NCBI GenBank assembly: GCA_020638975.1
Contig: JACKHN010000010.1
Location: 62,001-126,000, forward strand
Direction of reading: 5' to 3'
DNA length: 64,000 bases
DNA from: Planctomycetaceae bacterium
GTDB taxonomy: Bacteria; Planctomycetota; Planctomycetia; Pirellulales; Pirellulaceae
Part shown: piece after piece, positions 17,626 to 27,053 of the stretch
Layout of the letters: the number at the start of each line of letters is the position of its first letter
How positions within the stretch are numbered: position 1 is the stretch's first letter
Made by a program: the position numbers and the translations under genes
Notes under the pieces: generated by a model
Database searches by the model: none
What the model was told of the DNA's origin: nothing
The model's input: the letters and a program-made list of their open reading frames with translations, nothing else

Positions 17626-18057
17626 ATGAGTGATGTAACAACAAATCGCCTGCTCAATCATCTGATTGCGATTCACAACCGCTCGCTGCCGGTGTATTTG
17701 ACTTATGCTGCTCCGGCTTGGCATGGTGGTGAAGAGGCAGCCAAAGAGACAATGCGACTGATTGCTGCTGATCAGCGCGAGACAGCCGAGCGATTGGCGG
17801 CGATGGTCACCGAGAACAATGGGGTCGTCAACAACGGCGAGTTTCCGATCTACTACACGGGTTATCATGATTTGTCGTTCGACTTTTTGTTGAACGAAAT
17901 CATTAAAGAGCAGAAAGAAGACATCGCGACGATTGAAAGTGTCGTCTCGAAACTGTCGCTCGTTCCCCTGGCAAAAGCGTTGGCCGAGGAGACGCTCGGC
18001 GCAGCGAAGGGACATCTCGAGTCGCTTGTCGAGTTGAAGCAGGCAGCAGCTTCTTAA
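17626..18057 (+). CDS. helical hypothetical protein, ferritin-like shape
   Basis: The 143 residues are almost entirely helical: about four amphipathic helices, no cysteines and no signal peptide. The first helix holds LLNHLIAIHNRSLPVYLTYA, the second is rich in Glu (EEAAKETMRLIAADQRE) and the last two carry EIIKEQKEDIATIE and EETLGAAKGHLESL. This pattern resembles small four-helix bundles, but the metal-ligand pairs of true ferritins are not clear. It starts 12 bases after nuoN on the same strand and may be co-transcribed. The function is unknown. Confidence 0.72.
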   Translation: MSDVTTNRLLNHLIAIHNRSLPVYLTYAAPAWHGGEEAAKETMRLIAADQRETAERLAAMVTENNGVVNNGEFPIYYTGYHDLSFDFLLNEIIKEQKEDIATIESVVSKLSLVPLAKALAEETLGAAKGHLESLVELKQAAAS

Positions 18058-18083
18058 ACACGTTAGGCTTTCCAGCCTGACTG

Positions 18084-18137
18084 TAGGACGGACGCCTCGT
18101 TCGTCCCAATCTGCGGACGGACGAGGCGTCCGTCCTA
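18084..18137. repeat. perfect 17-bp palindrome, REP-like or terminator
   Basis: TAGGACGGACGCCTCGT (18084-18100) is exactly mirrored at 18121-18137 around a 20-base loop. A smaller hairpin (AGGCT/AGCCT, 18065-18078) precedes it. It lies just after the 3' end of the complex I unit and before tatD. It may end the long operon or be one copy of a dispersed repeat; there is no U tract. Confidence 0.65.
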
Positions 18138-18170
18138 TCGGTCGCTAACCCAATTGCTGTACAACGAGTC

Positions 18171-18950
18171 ATGCGATTTTTTGATACGCATTGCCATCTG
18201 GACGACGACGACTTCGATTCCGATCGCGACCGCGTCATCTCCCGCGCCACCCAAGCCGGCGTCGAGACAATCCTAGCCGTTGGCACAACAGCAGATTCGA
18301 GTTCTGCCGTTGTGGCGCTGGCGGCTCGTTATCCCTCTGTCCTGGCCGCAGTTGGCATTCAGCCAAACTACTGCGCCGAAGCTAAGTCGGACGATTGGAC
18401 TCGAGTTGTCGAACTCGCATGCGCCCCGCGGGTGGTGGCAATTGGCGAGACAGGTCTCGATCGGTATTGGGATCACACGCCGTTTGACGTGCAACAAGAC
18501 TATTTCGACCGTCACATTCGGCTCTCGCAAGCGAAGAGCCTTCCCTTCATCGTTCACCTCCGCGACTGCGAGGAAGACATTCTGGAGATGCTACGCGATG
18601 CTCGAGCACGCGGGCCGCTGCAAGGTGTGATGCATTCGTATACGGGAACTGCTGCCGGTGCCGCCGAGTGTATCGAACTTGGTTTGTACATCAGCTTCGC
18701 GGGGATGGTGACGTACAAGAAGTCTGACGACTTGCGGGCGGTTGCTGTCACGATTCCGGATGATCGCATTCTGATCGAGACCGACGCGCCCTACCTCTCG
18801 CCGCATCCCAAGCGGGGCCAACGCCCCAACGAGCCGGCGTTAGTAGTTCACACGGCAGTTTGCCTCGCCGAAGTTCGCGGCGTGTCGCTCAAGTCGCTCG
18901 CCGAGTTAACGACGGCGAACGCGTGTCGATTGTTCACGCTGCGTCGGTAG
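18171..18950 (+). CDS. tatD: TatD family metal-dependent DNase
   Basis: A cytoplasmic TIM-barrel hydrolase; characterised relatives are 3'-5' exonucleases acting on DNA. The 259 residues show all the metal-site motifs: DTHCHLD at residues 5-11, GETGLDRYW, PFIVHLRDCEED, MHSYTG and ETDAPYLSPHP. The length is normal. It sits alone between two palindromic repeat regions and is followed after 68 bases by a thioredoxin-like gene. Confidence 0.93.
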   Translation: MRFFDTHCHLDDDDFDSDRDRVISRATQAGVETILAVGTTADSSSAVVALAARYPSVLAAVGIQPNYCAEAKSDDWTRVVELACAPRVVAIGETGLDRYWDHTPFDVQQDYFDRHIRLSQAKSLPFIVHLRDCEEDILEMLRDARARGPLQGVMHSYTGTAAGAAECIELGLYISFAGMVTYKKSDDLRAVAVTIPDDRILIETDAPYLSPHPKRGQRPNEPALVVHTAVCLAEVRGVSLKSLAELTTANACRLFTLRR

Positions 18951-19018
18951 ACGATCGTGTTGGATTGCGCTAAACTCGCATCAAGACGAACCTCCTAGCA
19001 ATCAACGGAGATGCCCTC

Positions 19019-19612
19019 ATGGTCAAGACCGCTAGTACGATGTTGTCCCTTGGAACCAAGGCACCGGATTTTTCGTTGGTCAATGTCGATGGTAGAACCG
19101 TCTCGCTCTCGGATTTCGATGGCAGCCCAGCGTTGCTCGTAATCTTTATGTGCAATCATTGTCCGTTTGTAAAACACATCGCGTCGGAGTTGGCGCGATT
19201 GGGATACGAGTATCAATCGCGTGGTGTCGCCATGGTGGGGATTAGCTCGAACGATGTGAGCAAGTATCCGGCGGATTCGCCCGAGCAAATGATCCACGAA
19301 GCAGAACTTCAAGGCTATTCCTTCCCTTATCTTTACGATGAAGACCAAGCCGTCGCGAAAGCCTATAAAGCCGCTTGCACACCCGATTTCTTCTTGTTCG
19401 ACGCGGAGCAAAAGCTCGTCTATCGCGGCCAATTGGATTCCAGTCGCCCTGGCAACGGGATTCCCGTGACCGGCGAAGACTTACGACGCGCGCTCGACAC
19501 CGTCCTAGCGGGCAACCCGGTGCCCGAAGAACAGACTCCCAGTATCGGGTGCAACATCAAATGGAGAGTGGGCGACGAACCAGATTACTTTAATCCGACT
19601 GGAACGGCCTAG
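19019..19612 (+). CDS. thioredoxin-like redoxin (AhpC/TSA type)
   Basis: A probable thiol oxidoreductase or peroxidase. The 197-residue protein has the family start (LGTKAPDFSLVNVDG), strand SPALLVIFM followed by CNHCPFVKH with Cys45 and Cys48 in a CxxC arrangement, GISSND, and the cis-proline segment CTPDFFLFD. It has no signal peptide, so it is probably cytoplasmic. This 'thioredoxin family with CNHCPF' group is widespread and its substrates are mostly unknown. The ATG at 19019 is the only start compatible with the fold. Confidence 0.85.
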   Translation: MVKTASTMLSLGTKAPDFSLVNVDGRTVSLSDFDGSPALLVIFMCNHCPFVKHIASELARLGYEYQSRGVAMVGISSNDVSKYPADSPEQMIHEAELQGYSFPYLYDEDQAVAKAYKAACTPDFFLFDAEQKLVYRGQLDSSRPGNGIPVTGEDLRRALDTVLAGNPVPEEQTPSIGCNIKWRVGDEPDYFNPTGTA

Positions 19613-19633
19613 TACTTCGTCAATGTTAAAAGC

Positions 19634-19831
19634 TTGGGTTGGAGTACAGGCTTTAGCCCAATACCGCTTAGTCAAGGACCGACTCTACGTGAGCCGACGG
19701 CGCTAGCCGCGGGCATTGTTGCTTCATCCGTGGATTCTTCGAGGCCCGAGGCTAGCGCCTTCGGCTCACTGATTATGCGGTATTGGGCTTTAGCCTGCTC
19801 CGTTCAGCCTGAAGGCTATACTCCAACCCAA
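19634..19831. repeat. nested imperfect palindrome of about 200 bases
   Basis: Three pairs of arms nest around a 29-base centre. TTGGGTTGGAGTA (19634-19646) pairs perfectly with 19819-19831. The 21-base arm 19647-19667 pairs with 19777-19797 at 19 of 21. The 26-base arm 19689-19714, beginning GTGAGCCG, pairs with 19744-19769 at 24 of 26. It lies between the convergent ends of the redoxin gene and the dehydrogenase gene. It could act as a bidirectional terminator, but the layered design looks like a mobile palindromic element. The inner arm belongs to the GTGAGCCG family seen at 35351 and 36541. Confidence 0.75.
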
Positions 19832-19904
19832 TGATCGACACCTGACACGGCACTAGTACGCCAAAGTAAGGCGAACTAGGAACGGGATTCATCCTGTAGA
19901 ATCG

Positions 19905-22877
19905 TTAGTCACCGCTTTCCCCCAATGGCGTGCGACCGTCGAGATAACGCCAGTTCTTGATGAATGAAATCAGATCAGCCATGTCTTGCGGCGGGATGGT
20001 CTTCTCTAGTCCTTCGGGCATCAACGAGATGCCGTTGGATCGCATCTCTTCAATGTCAGATCGTAGCAATGTGACGGTCTTGTCTTCCGGTTGACGCAAC
20101 GTAATCGACGTCGCCGTATCGCTGGCAATGATTCCTGTGAGTGCTTGTCCGTCGACGGTGATGACCGAATAACTGATGTAGTTGTTGTCGATTGCACGAT
20201 TGGGTTGCAGCACGTCGGCTAGAATCTGTGCGGGTTGCTTCGTGCGAGAATCGGAAATATCAGGAGCGACGTTCACACCGATCTCGCCAATTCGATGGCA
20301 AGTCGCACAGTTCTTTTTGAAAATCGGTTGGCCGCGTTTTGGGTCCGCGTCCATCTTTAAGACAACTTGATAATCCTCCAAAACCTTTTTGCGGTCTTCG
20401 GGAATTGCAGCGGCTAACAACTTGCCAGCCCGCTCGCGCAGTTCGCTGTTGCGATGCTTTAGCAAGCGACCGACTTGAGCCGTTTCAAGTTCTGCGACCT
20501 TGATATGGTTTGCTTCGATCGCATCAAGGAGCATTGTCGTGCGAGCTTCGTTCGCTAATGCCGCGTTGATGACGGCGCGGCGAATCGAGGGCGAGTGACC
20601 CGCAAACTTCGCCAGCAACTCTTGCCAAGGCATTGGGTCCGATGAACGGCTAAGCTCATCAATGGCTTGAACTCGAACCGACTGAACGGGCTCGGCCAGA
20701 GCCAATGCCACCATCGTTTCCTGGTTGTTCTCATCACTGGCCAACAGCTTTACCGCTTCGATGCGATCGGCAGCGCTTGCCGACGTGTCGCTTGCTACGC
20801 CGCCGGCTTTCGCAAACATCGCGCGAACGGCTTCCACCTGCGTCTTGTCCTCGGTCGCCTTCAATAAGGCGGCGAGATTTGTCCTCCGCCGCGGCAGCGC
20901 TTCCGCAAATGTTTGTAACGCGATCTGCCGCAGCCGATCTGCATGCTCGTTTGATGGCAGGTCGAGGATCGCAGTCAAAACCCGCGACTCGGCACCATCC
21001 TCCTTGCTGGCGGTTGCGAGTGTCACGAACTCACGGATCAAATCGATTTCGTCCGGTTTGGCTGCTCGCCCACCCCACGGCAACTGGCTGACGATACCTT
21101 CGAACAGCTCCAAAGTCCGCTCGCCGCTGGCAATGGCCGCAGCCCGCCTCGCCCACACGTCGCGAGCGTCGGCGAGGACGATGACGCGAAGTGCCGCTAC
21201 TTCTTCAGCGTCTTGGACCGGGGCAAGCGCCAACGCTACCTGAAAGCGAACTGGCGCAAAGTCATCGTCGGCCAACTTAAGGATCGCAGTTCGAAGGCTC
21301 GGCGACTCGTTCATGTGAGCGGCGGCAAGCACAACGCCTTGTGCTCGAACGGCTGGTTCCTCGTCGTGCAATGCCGCCTGAATCTGCTCGGCGCTGAGCG
21401 AACCAAGACCGTCAAGTGCCCACAAGGCATGCACTCGTGCGGCCGGGATATTACCGCTGGTGATCAGCCGGCTTAGTCCTTCGACAGCCGACTTGTCTTG
21501 CCGCTCGTAAAGCAGCCGAGCTGCGGTTTCGCGTTGCCACGAATTAGGATGCTCTAGCAAGGTTGGTAGCGAGTTGCTGGGCACATCGCCCAACTGAGGC
21601 CAACGGAACTGATCGGGCTTTGCTTGGGCAGTAATTCGATAAATCCTTCCCCGATCAGTGCCGAGTGCCAGATCTGGTCGCTGCTTTAACTCGTCAGGCA
21701 TGAACTGCGGATGTTCGATCACCGCGCGGTACATATCGACTACGTACAAGGCTCCATCGGGTCCATGCGCCAAATTAACCGGACGAAACCACTCGTCAGG
21801 CGAAGCGAGAAACTCGACTCCCTCGCGATCCGGCCGCCCGGTGAACGTCGCACCACTGGCTCCCAAGAGCTCTCGATGGACTAGGTTGCCCGTCGGATCG
21901 CAGGTGAAGCCGTTGCCGTAAAATCGTTCGGGCATGGCATTGCCTCGAAAGATCAAACAACCACAAGCGGCCGTGAACTGACCCGCATGAAGATTCGAAG
22001 TCGTCCAAGCGCGGCTGATCGGATAGATGCGAGAGTCCTCGCCAGCGGCAGCCACATCATGGACGGCGGTTGGCGGTGCGTAGGACGGGTTTCTCGCGAT
22101 ATCGCGATCTTCGAGGACGATATGTTTCAGCGGGTTGCGGTTGCTACAGACAAAACGATTGCCGTAATCGTCGAACGTCAATCCGAACTGTCCGACGCCG
22201 GTCAACGCTTCGAACTCGAAGCTTGTCGGATCGAAGCGAAAGTCCTTGCCGTTTAACTCGACAACTTTGCTATCCGGCTTACGAGCATCCACGACGGAAC
22301 CGCCGCGCAATCCGTTTGAAATATAGATGTGGTTGTCTAGCCCGAATTTCGGATGATTGGCTCGCAGCTGGGAATTCTCTTGTGCAAAGCCCTTGTACCA
22401 CGTTTCTCGTACGTCAACTCGACCATCACCATCGGCGTCCTTCATGTAAGCCACTTCGCCTGCCATCGTCACGATCACACCACCACGCCACGGTTGCACG
22501 CCCGTCACAAATAGAAGCTTATCGGCGAAGACTTGCACATGCTCAAAGACACCATCTCCATCGCGGTCTTCCAGTGTCTTAATCACACTGCGAGGGTCTT
22601 CGCCTTCGGCAGGCCCATGGGGATAGTCCCGCATCTCGACAACCCACATCCGACCGTTCTCATCAAAGCAAATGGCAACTGGGTCGATCACTTGCGGTTC
22701 GCTGGCCACAAGCTCCATTCGCAAACCGTCAAGGAGTTTGAAATGGCTGAGCGAATCCTGAGGCGACAGAGGACCGGCGATCGGGGACGAAGCGTCTTGT
22801 CCGCAAAGGATCGACCCGATCAAAACAGTCGCGAAGATGGTTACTAACACGCGACCTCGTCGAACAACCACAGCCAT
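19905..22877 (-). CDS. PVC-type membrane-bound dehydrogenase with HEAT-like repeats and c-type haem site
   Basis: A large exported protein of 990 residues typical of planctomycetes and verrucomicrobia. Its order is: a signal peptide (about 1-26), a beta-propeller dehydrogenase-like domain (about 40-420) with calcium-like motifs DRDGDGVFE and DADGDGRVD, a helical HEAT-like region (about 440-830), and a C-terminal cytochrome-like domain with CATCH (CxxCH) followed by the PEDKTVTLLRSDIEEM segment. Substrate and redox partner are unknown. It is probably periplasmic. GGGAGA precedes the ATG at 22877. No operon partner is adjacent; 243 bases separate it from the DUF1593 gene upstream. Confidence 0.9.
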   Translation of the reverse strand: MAVVVRRGRVLVTIFATVLIGSILCGQDASSPIAGPLSPQDSLSHFKLLDGLRMELVASEPQVIDPVAICFDENGRMWVVEMRDYPHGPAEGEDPRSVIKTLEDRDGDGVFEHVQVFADKLLFVTGVQPWRGGVIVTMAGEVAYMKDADGDGRVDVRETWYKGFAQENSQLRANHPKFGLDNHIYISNGLRGGSVVDARKPDSKVVELNGKDFRFDPTSFEFEALTGVGQFGLTFDDYGNRFVCSNRNPLKHIVLEDRDIARNPSYAPPTAVHDVAAAGEDSRIYPISRAWTTSNLHAGQFTAACGCLIFRGNAMPERFYGNGFTCDPTGNLVHRELLGASGATFTGRPDREGVEFLASPDEWFRPVNLAHGPDGALYVVDMYRAVIEHPQFMPDELKQRPDLALGTDRGRIYRITAQAKPDQFRWPQLGDVPSNSLPTLLEHPNSWQRETAARLLYERQDKSAVEGLSRLITSGNIPAARVHALWALDGLGSLSAEQIQAALHDEEPAVRAQGVVLAAAHMNESPSLRTAILKLADDDFAPVRFQVALALAPVQDAEEVAALRVIVLADARDVWARRAAAIASGERTLELFEGIVSQLPWGGRAAKPDEIDLIREFVTLATASKEDGAESRVLTAILDLPSNEHADRLRQIALQTFAEALPRRRTNLAALLKATEDKTQVEAVRAMFAKAGGVASDTSASAADRIEAVKLLASDENNQETMVALALAEPVQSVRVQAIDELSRSSDPMPWQELLAKFAGHSPSIRRAVINAALANEARTTMLLDAIEANHIKVAELETAQVGRLLKHRNSELRERAGKLLAAAIPEDRKKVLEDYQVVLKMDADPKRGQPIFKKNCATCHRIGEIGVNVAPDISDSRTKQPAQILADVLQPNRAIDNNYISYSVITVDGQALTGIIASDTATSITLRQPEDKTVTLLRSDIEEMRSNGISLMPEGLEKTIPPQDMADLISFIKNWRYLDGRTPLGESGD

Positions 22878-23120
22878 CGATCAATCTCCCTTTAGAACCG
22901 AAGTTTAGTTGCCCTTTAGGATAACCTGCGGACGAAGGAAATGCAGGAACCAGAGCAATCAAAGCCGACAAGTCACACGCATCGAGCCCGCGTCTGAAAT
23001 GCGGCGAGGCAATGCCGAGCCAAGTCGCCCGCGCCCACACAGTGTAGAAATCAGGCCTTTGATGTGGAAACGCACCTCTTCCGCCCAGATTATTACTCCG
23101 CAACCCTTCAGTACTTTTGC

Positions 23121-24542
23121 CTATCGTATGTTGCAGACAATCCGCTGATAACTGACTAAGCAAGGAGTGCCGTTATCGGTCACTTCGAGAATGATGTGAA
23201 TCTGTTTGCCTGGTTCATTGGGCACATCGAAACTGGTCCTATCTGGCGACTCGGTATTGGTAATCGTCACGGTCGCCGTGGCGGAGTCGGCGTCGGTGTG
23301 CTGCCACCAGTGGAGCGTCACTTCGTCGCCGTCGGGATCGGTCGCAGTAGCGGCGAGTTTCACTGGCTCACCCGGTTTCACGTCACGCGTCAGTTCGCCA
23401 TCGACTTTGACGCTTGGGTGGTGATTCGCTTCATGGAAAGCCTTGACGCACCAATCGGCTCTCGCGGCGAAGTCATTCTGGATCGGACCGATCCAACGCC
23501 ATTGCGGTTTGAGGTAGGCGATCAATTCGGCATCGTTGGGGATCTCTTTCTTCAATCGCTGGCGGCCCCAAGCCGAATTCGTAAACCAGCGACCGGTCGG
23601 ATACTCGTAGCCCGGCTCGGAAACGGGATCGAGCCACGTGTTCTCACGCACCTTCACAAAACGCCCGCCCCAACCGCCCCAGTCTGGCGATTCATCACTC
23701 CGCAATCCGTTCGGGATGCTGTAAAGAAATGCCGGTGAATCACCCTCGGATCGAAAATCGCCTTCGCTGAATCCTTTGTCGCCCTTCTGATGAGCCTTGT
23801 ACAGCGAACACAGCGGCCCGTGGTCTTTTAAAATGTTGTCCTTCATCCACGAGCCGACCAGATAGGCCTGTTGTTCAGCCGGAATGTATTTCTTCCAATG
23901 GTAGAACAGGGCGATGAACTGATCGGAGATAATGGTCTCGATGCCATACTTGCCCCAATGCGGCCGAATGTACTTCTGGTAAGTCTCATCCTGTTCCCAG
24001 ATGAAATAGAAGCGAATCTTCTTCGCCACTTCGGCCATTCGCTCGGGATGTTGCTGCTCGATTGTCTTCAGTGCCCGCGCGATGGTGTTGGTTCCACCCC
24101 ACGCCTGAATCCAGACGGGACGCCGGTCCGACTCATCCAGAAGAACCTCAACAATTCGTTGCGATCCTGCGGTAACCTCCACCATTTCTCCTTCGGCCTT
24201 CACGTTGCCGAGCAGCGTGCGGGACTCCAGGAACGCGGGAGTGGGATAACGCGAATCGTGCTTGACGAGGTTTGGATAGACTTCGGCATAGGCGTTCAGG
24301 TAAGGTCGCATCCAGTCGTCTCCGGCCCACTTGTGCCCCTGCCAGTGGTATTGCGAACTCGATGTAATGATCCCCTCAACGTCGAACTCGTTCGCGTAGA
24401 GCAGGAACCGGACCATCGAACATTCGTCGTCGATCTCGCCATCGGTGGTGACGATTACGCGAGGCTTGTCCGAGGCCATCACCCAATCGTCTTGGCCGAG
24501 TACCATCGTGGCTAATAGTATGAGCAGAAGTCGAATGACCAT
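23121..24542 (-). CDS. exported DUF1593 (nucleoside-hydrolase-like) protein
   Basis: About 473 residues from the ATG at 24542. A signal peptide (MVIRLLLILLATMVLG) is followed by a nucleoside-hydrolase-like domain with the aspartate cluster TTDGEIDDECSMVRFLLY and IQAWGGTNTIARAL. A C-terminal beta domain (about 380-470) with ATDPDGDEVTLHWWQH resembles the cellulose-binding Sde182 type. In characterised nucleoside hydrolases, a DxDxxxDD cluster binds calcium. Here the substrate is probably a glycan or glycoside, which is inference. It starts 13 bases after the pectate lyase gene, so the two are probably one transcript. A GTG at 24566 would overlap the lyase gene and gives a worse signal peptide. 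Confidence 0.85.
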   Translation of the reverse strand: MVIRLLLILLATMVLGQDDWVMASDKPRVIVTTDGEIDDECSMVRFLLYANEFDVEGIITSSSQYHWQGHKWAGDDWMRPYLNAYAEVYPNLVKHDSRYPTPAFLESRTLLGNVKAEGEMVEVTAGSQRIVEVLLDESDRRPVWIQAWGGTNTIARALKTIEQQHPERMAEVAKKIRFYFIWEQDETYQKYIRPHWGKYGIETIISDQFIALFYHWKKYIPAEQQAYLVGSWMKDNILKDHGPLCSLYKAHQKGDKGFSEGDFRSEGDSPAFLYSIPNGLRSDESPDWGGWGGRFVKVRENTWLDPVSEPGYEYPTGRWFTNSAWGRQRLKKEIPNDAELIAYLKPQWRWIGPIQNDFAARADWCVKAFHEANHHPSVKVDGELTRDVKPGEPVKLAATATDPDGDEVTLHWWQHTDADSATATVTITNTESPDRTSFDVPNEPGKQIHIILEVTDNGTPCLVSYQRIVCNIR

Positions 24543-24555
24543 GCCGTGATGCGGA

Positions 24556-26010
24556 CTAGTTCCCACGCAACTTCTCCAACGTGTTGATGTTCATCTCTGA
24601 CTTCGTATAGTCCACGAACTCAGTCGGATCTGTGCCGTTGAGCCACTCTTCGACGTTCGTGTAGCCGTCACCGTCTACGTCCGAAGAGTTGTCGTTCGCA
24701 TTGTTCGCGTTCAAGCCGTACCGCTTTTCCCAGTGATCGGGCATGCCATCACTGTCCGAATCCTGTGGTGCTTCTGCAGATTGTAGCTTTGGCCAGCCGC
24801 CAACTTCCTCCGGTGTCGTGATAATTCCGTTCTTGCCATGTGTTGCGGTGCCGCTACGCACTTCCTCGATGATGCGCCGATCCACGACATCTCGCGAAGA
24901 GAGCGAGCAACCGGCGTGGTCCAACACAGACGCATACGCGTCCTGTGGGGCCTGCTGATGAATGGGAATCGCATCCCACGGCGAGTCCAGTCTGGTGAAT
25001 GTCTTGCTTCGCAGCCCCAACTGGTTTTCGGCGGTCACATCGGGAAAACCATCGACAAAGTTATCGGCCACATACCAACTGCCGTAATCGTCATCACCGC
25101 GACTTGAAGGGCTTGCGATGCAGTCCCTGACGTCGCTTCGAGTCCCAGGTCCGGGCTTGTAATAGTTCGCGATCATGTTGATGGTCGAAAACTCGATCGG
25201 CGGGTTTCTGCGGTCTCCTTTCTGCCGTGCTTCACCACCATACGAACTTTCATATCCCCAGTTATACAGCACGTTGTTTCTGTAATCGTTATAGCCACAA
25301 CCCGATGCCCAGCGAGGGTTTCGACTGTCGTTGTGTGCAATCAGATTGTGGTGATACGTGCCATACTGATTGCCCCAGATTCCACCGAACCGGTGCGAGC
25401 CGTCTTCCTTGGCGCAGGCTTCGGTGATCACGCACCATTGAATCGTGACGTTTTCATTGTGGTACAGGGACAGCACCTCATCGGTACTCCAACTGGCCGA
25501 CACGTGATCCAGAATGATGTTCTTCCTGTATCTTCCGCCGAGTGCGTCACCCTCGTGGTCCGTTCTGACCCGGATGTATCGAATCACAACATCATTAGCG
25601 TCGATGCCGACAGTGCCTTTGATGGTGATTCCATCTCCTGGTGCCGTCTGTCCGGCGATCGTAATGTGATCGTTCTTGATCCGGATATCTCCATCGATCG
25701 TTCCTACGACCTTGAAGACGACAATGCGCGGCCCACTGGCCTCACACGCCTCCCGTAGGCTACCCGGCCCTGACGGATCGAGGTTCGTCACAGCGATTAT
25801 GCGTCCACCGCGACCACCGGCAGTCTTGGCACCATATCCCTCCGCTCCAGGAAACGCCGGCACGTCCCCAGCCAGGATCGGCCCAGTCGCGACCAGTGAC
25901 AAGACGATCGCTTGTGTTGCGGACGCAGCGGTCTTCTTGAAGCATCTCCTCAGTCTCGCTCGGAATTCGTTTTCTTGGTCACGGTTGGCCAACGTTCTTA
26001 TCACGTTCAT
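24556..26010 (-). CDS. secreted pectate-lyase-like protein with calcium-repeat tail
   Basis: About 484 residues from the ATG at 26010. After a twin-basic N-terminal region and hydrophobic stretch (ATQAIVLSLVATGPILAG) comes a right-handed beta-helix domain: PAFPGAEGYGAKTAGGRGG, then GPGSLREACE, ITIAGQTAPGDGITIKG and ILDHVSASWSTDE, the pattern of polysaccharide lyase family 1-like proteins. The last 60 residues carry DSDSDGMPDHWE and DVDGDGYTNVEEW, a thrombospondin-3/EF-hand-like calcium repeat common on exported planctomycete enzymes. It is likely a secreted polyuronate lyase. It is divergent from an AraC regulator and followed by the DUF1593 gene. Confidence 0.85.
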   Translation of the reverse strand: MNVIRTLANRDQENEFRARLRRCFKKTAASATQAIVLSLVATGPILAGDVPAFPGAEGYGAKTAGGRGGRIIAVTNLDPSGPGSLREACEASGPRIVVFKVVGTIDGDIRIKNDHITIAGQTAPGDGITIKGTVGIDANDVVIRYIRVRTDHEGDALGGRYRKNIILDHVSASWSTDEVLSLYHNENVTIQWCVITEACAKEDGSHRFGGIWGNQYGTYHHNLIAHNDSRNPRWASGCGYNDYRNNVLYNWGYESSYGGEARQKGDRRNPPIEFSTINMIANYYKPGPGTRSDVRDCIASPSSRGDDDYGSWYVADNFVDGFPDVTAENQLGLRSKTFTRLDSPWDAIPIHQQAPQDAYASVLDHAGCSLSSRDVVDRRIIEEVRSGTATHGKNGIITTPEEVGGWPKLQSAEAPQDSDSDGMPDHWEKRYGLNANNANDNSSDVDGDGYTNVEEWLNGTDPTEFVDYTKSEMNINTLEKLRGN

Positions 26011-26121
26011 CTCATTGCACTCCAAACAAATAGCAACGCACTTACACCTGTGACTGTCGCATTTTAAGTTACTGCTTGCCGTGAATCTTCCTGGATCGGG
26101 AGCAATACTCACGGTATTCTA

Positions 26122-26973
26122 ATGTCGATGAAGCAATTCGATTCCAGACGCTCCGAGTTCTCCCCCTACGGTTTCACGTGCGAACTGTGGAAACCGGCTC
26201 GCATGCCTCGACCTGATCGCCACAACGAAGTCGAGCTGAATCTACTCGCTTCTGGTTCGCTGACTTACCTGCTCGGCGGTCGTCGTACCACGATTGAAGC
26301 TGGGAAACTTGCCATCTTCTGGGCTGCGATTCCCCACCAGATCGTCGATTTTCAAGGAGACACACCTTACTTCGTCGTGACCTTGCCGCTCAGCGAGTTC
26401 CTGCGAATTGGCGTCGATACCATATTGATGCGTCGAATCCTGCAGGGGGAGCTACTGATCGATTCGAGATCTGACAGTACCGACGAAATGATGTTCCAGC
26501 GATGGGAGCGGGAGCTGCGCGGAAGCACACCTTCGCTGGAGAAGGCGGCGGAATTGGAAGTGCATGCGCGCCTGTTGCGATTCGCGGAAGGTGCCTCAAA
26601 CGGACGCTCGGCGCCGCCCAGTCCAATTCTGTCGCGTGCCGATCAACTTGCGTGCTACATCGCGAGAAACTACGAGCAGCCGTTGACGTCTCAGTCAATT
26701 GCTGATGCGAACGGCTTGCATCCGAATTACGCCATGAACCTGTTTCGCAAGACGTTCGGCACGACGATTGGATCATTCGTCACCCAGCACCGCATCTCGC
26801 ACGCACAGCGTCTGCTGGTCACTACCGACGACGCCATCCTGCACATCGCACTTTCATCGGGGTTTCAGAGCCTTAGCCGCTTCAACGAAGCCTTCAAAGC
26901 GGCCTGTGGTTGCTCACCGCGAGGATACCGCAAAGAACACCATCCAACAGCCGGCACTCAATCGTTATCGTGA
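26122..26973 (+). CDS. AraC-family transcriptional regulator
   Basis: A 283-residue regulator with an N-terminal cupin-like sensor (about 10-110; motifs RHNEVELNLLASGSLTYLLGG and FWAAIPHQI) and a C-terminal double helix-turn-helix (about 180-275; LTSQSIADANGLHPNYAMNLF and AILHIALSSGFQSLSRF followed by CGCSPRGYR). It is transcribed away from the pectate lyase gene across a 111-base gap, the usual place for a local regulator. It probably controls the lyase/DUF1593 unit in response to a sugar. No ribosome binding site is obvious before the ATG at 26122; the ATG two codons later is an alternative. Confidence 0.88.
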   Translation: MSMKQFDSRRSEFSPYGFTCELWKPARMPRPDRHNEVELNLLASGSLTYLLGGRRTTIEAGKLAIFWAAIPHQIVDFQGDTPYFVVTLPLSEFLRIGVDTILMRRILQGELLIDSRSDSTDEMMFQRWERELRGSTPSLEKAAELEVHARLLRFAEGASNGRSAPPSPILSRADQLACYIARNYEQPLTSQSIADANGLHPNYAMNLFRKTFGTTIGSFVTQHRISHAQRLLVTTDDAILHIALSSGFQSLSRFNEAFKAACGCSPRGYRKEHHPTAGTQSLS

Positions 26974-27053
26974 AGTTGAATGATTCAGTTCGGCATCGCC
27001 GCACAGCAGAGCATCACTTGAGTACAGTGTGAATAGCTGGATGAAATCTCCCC

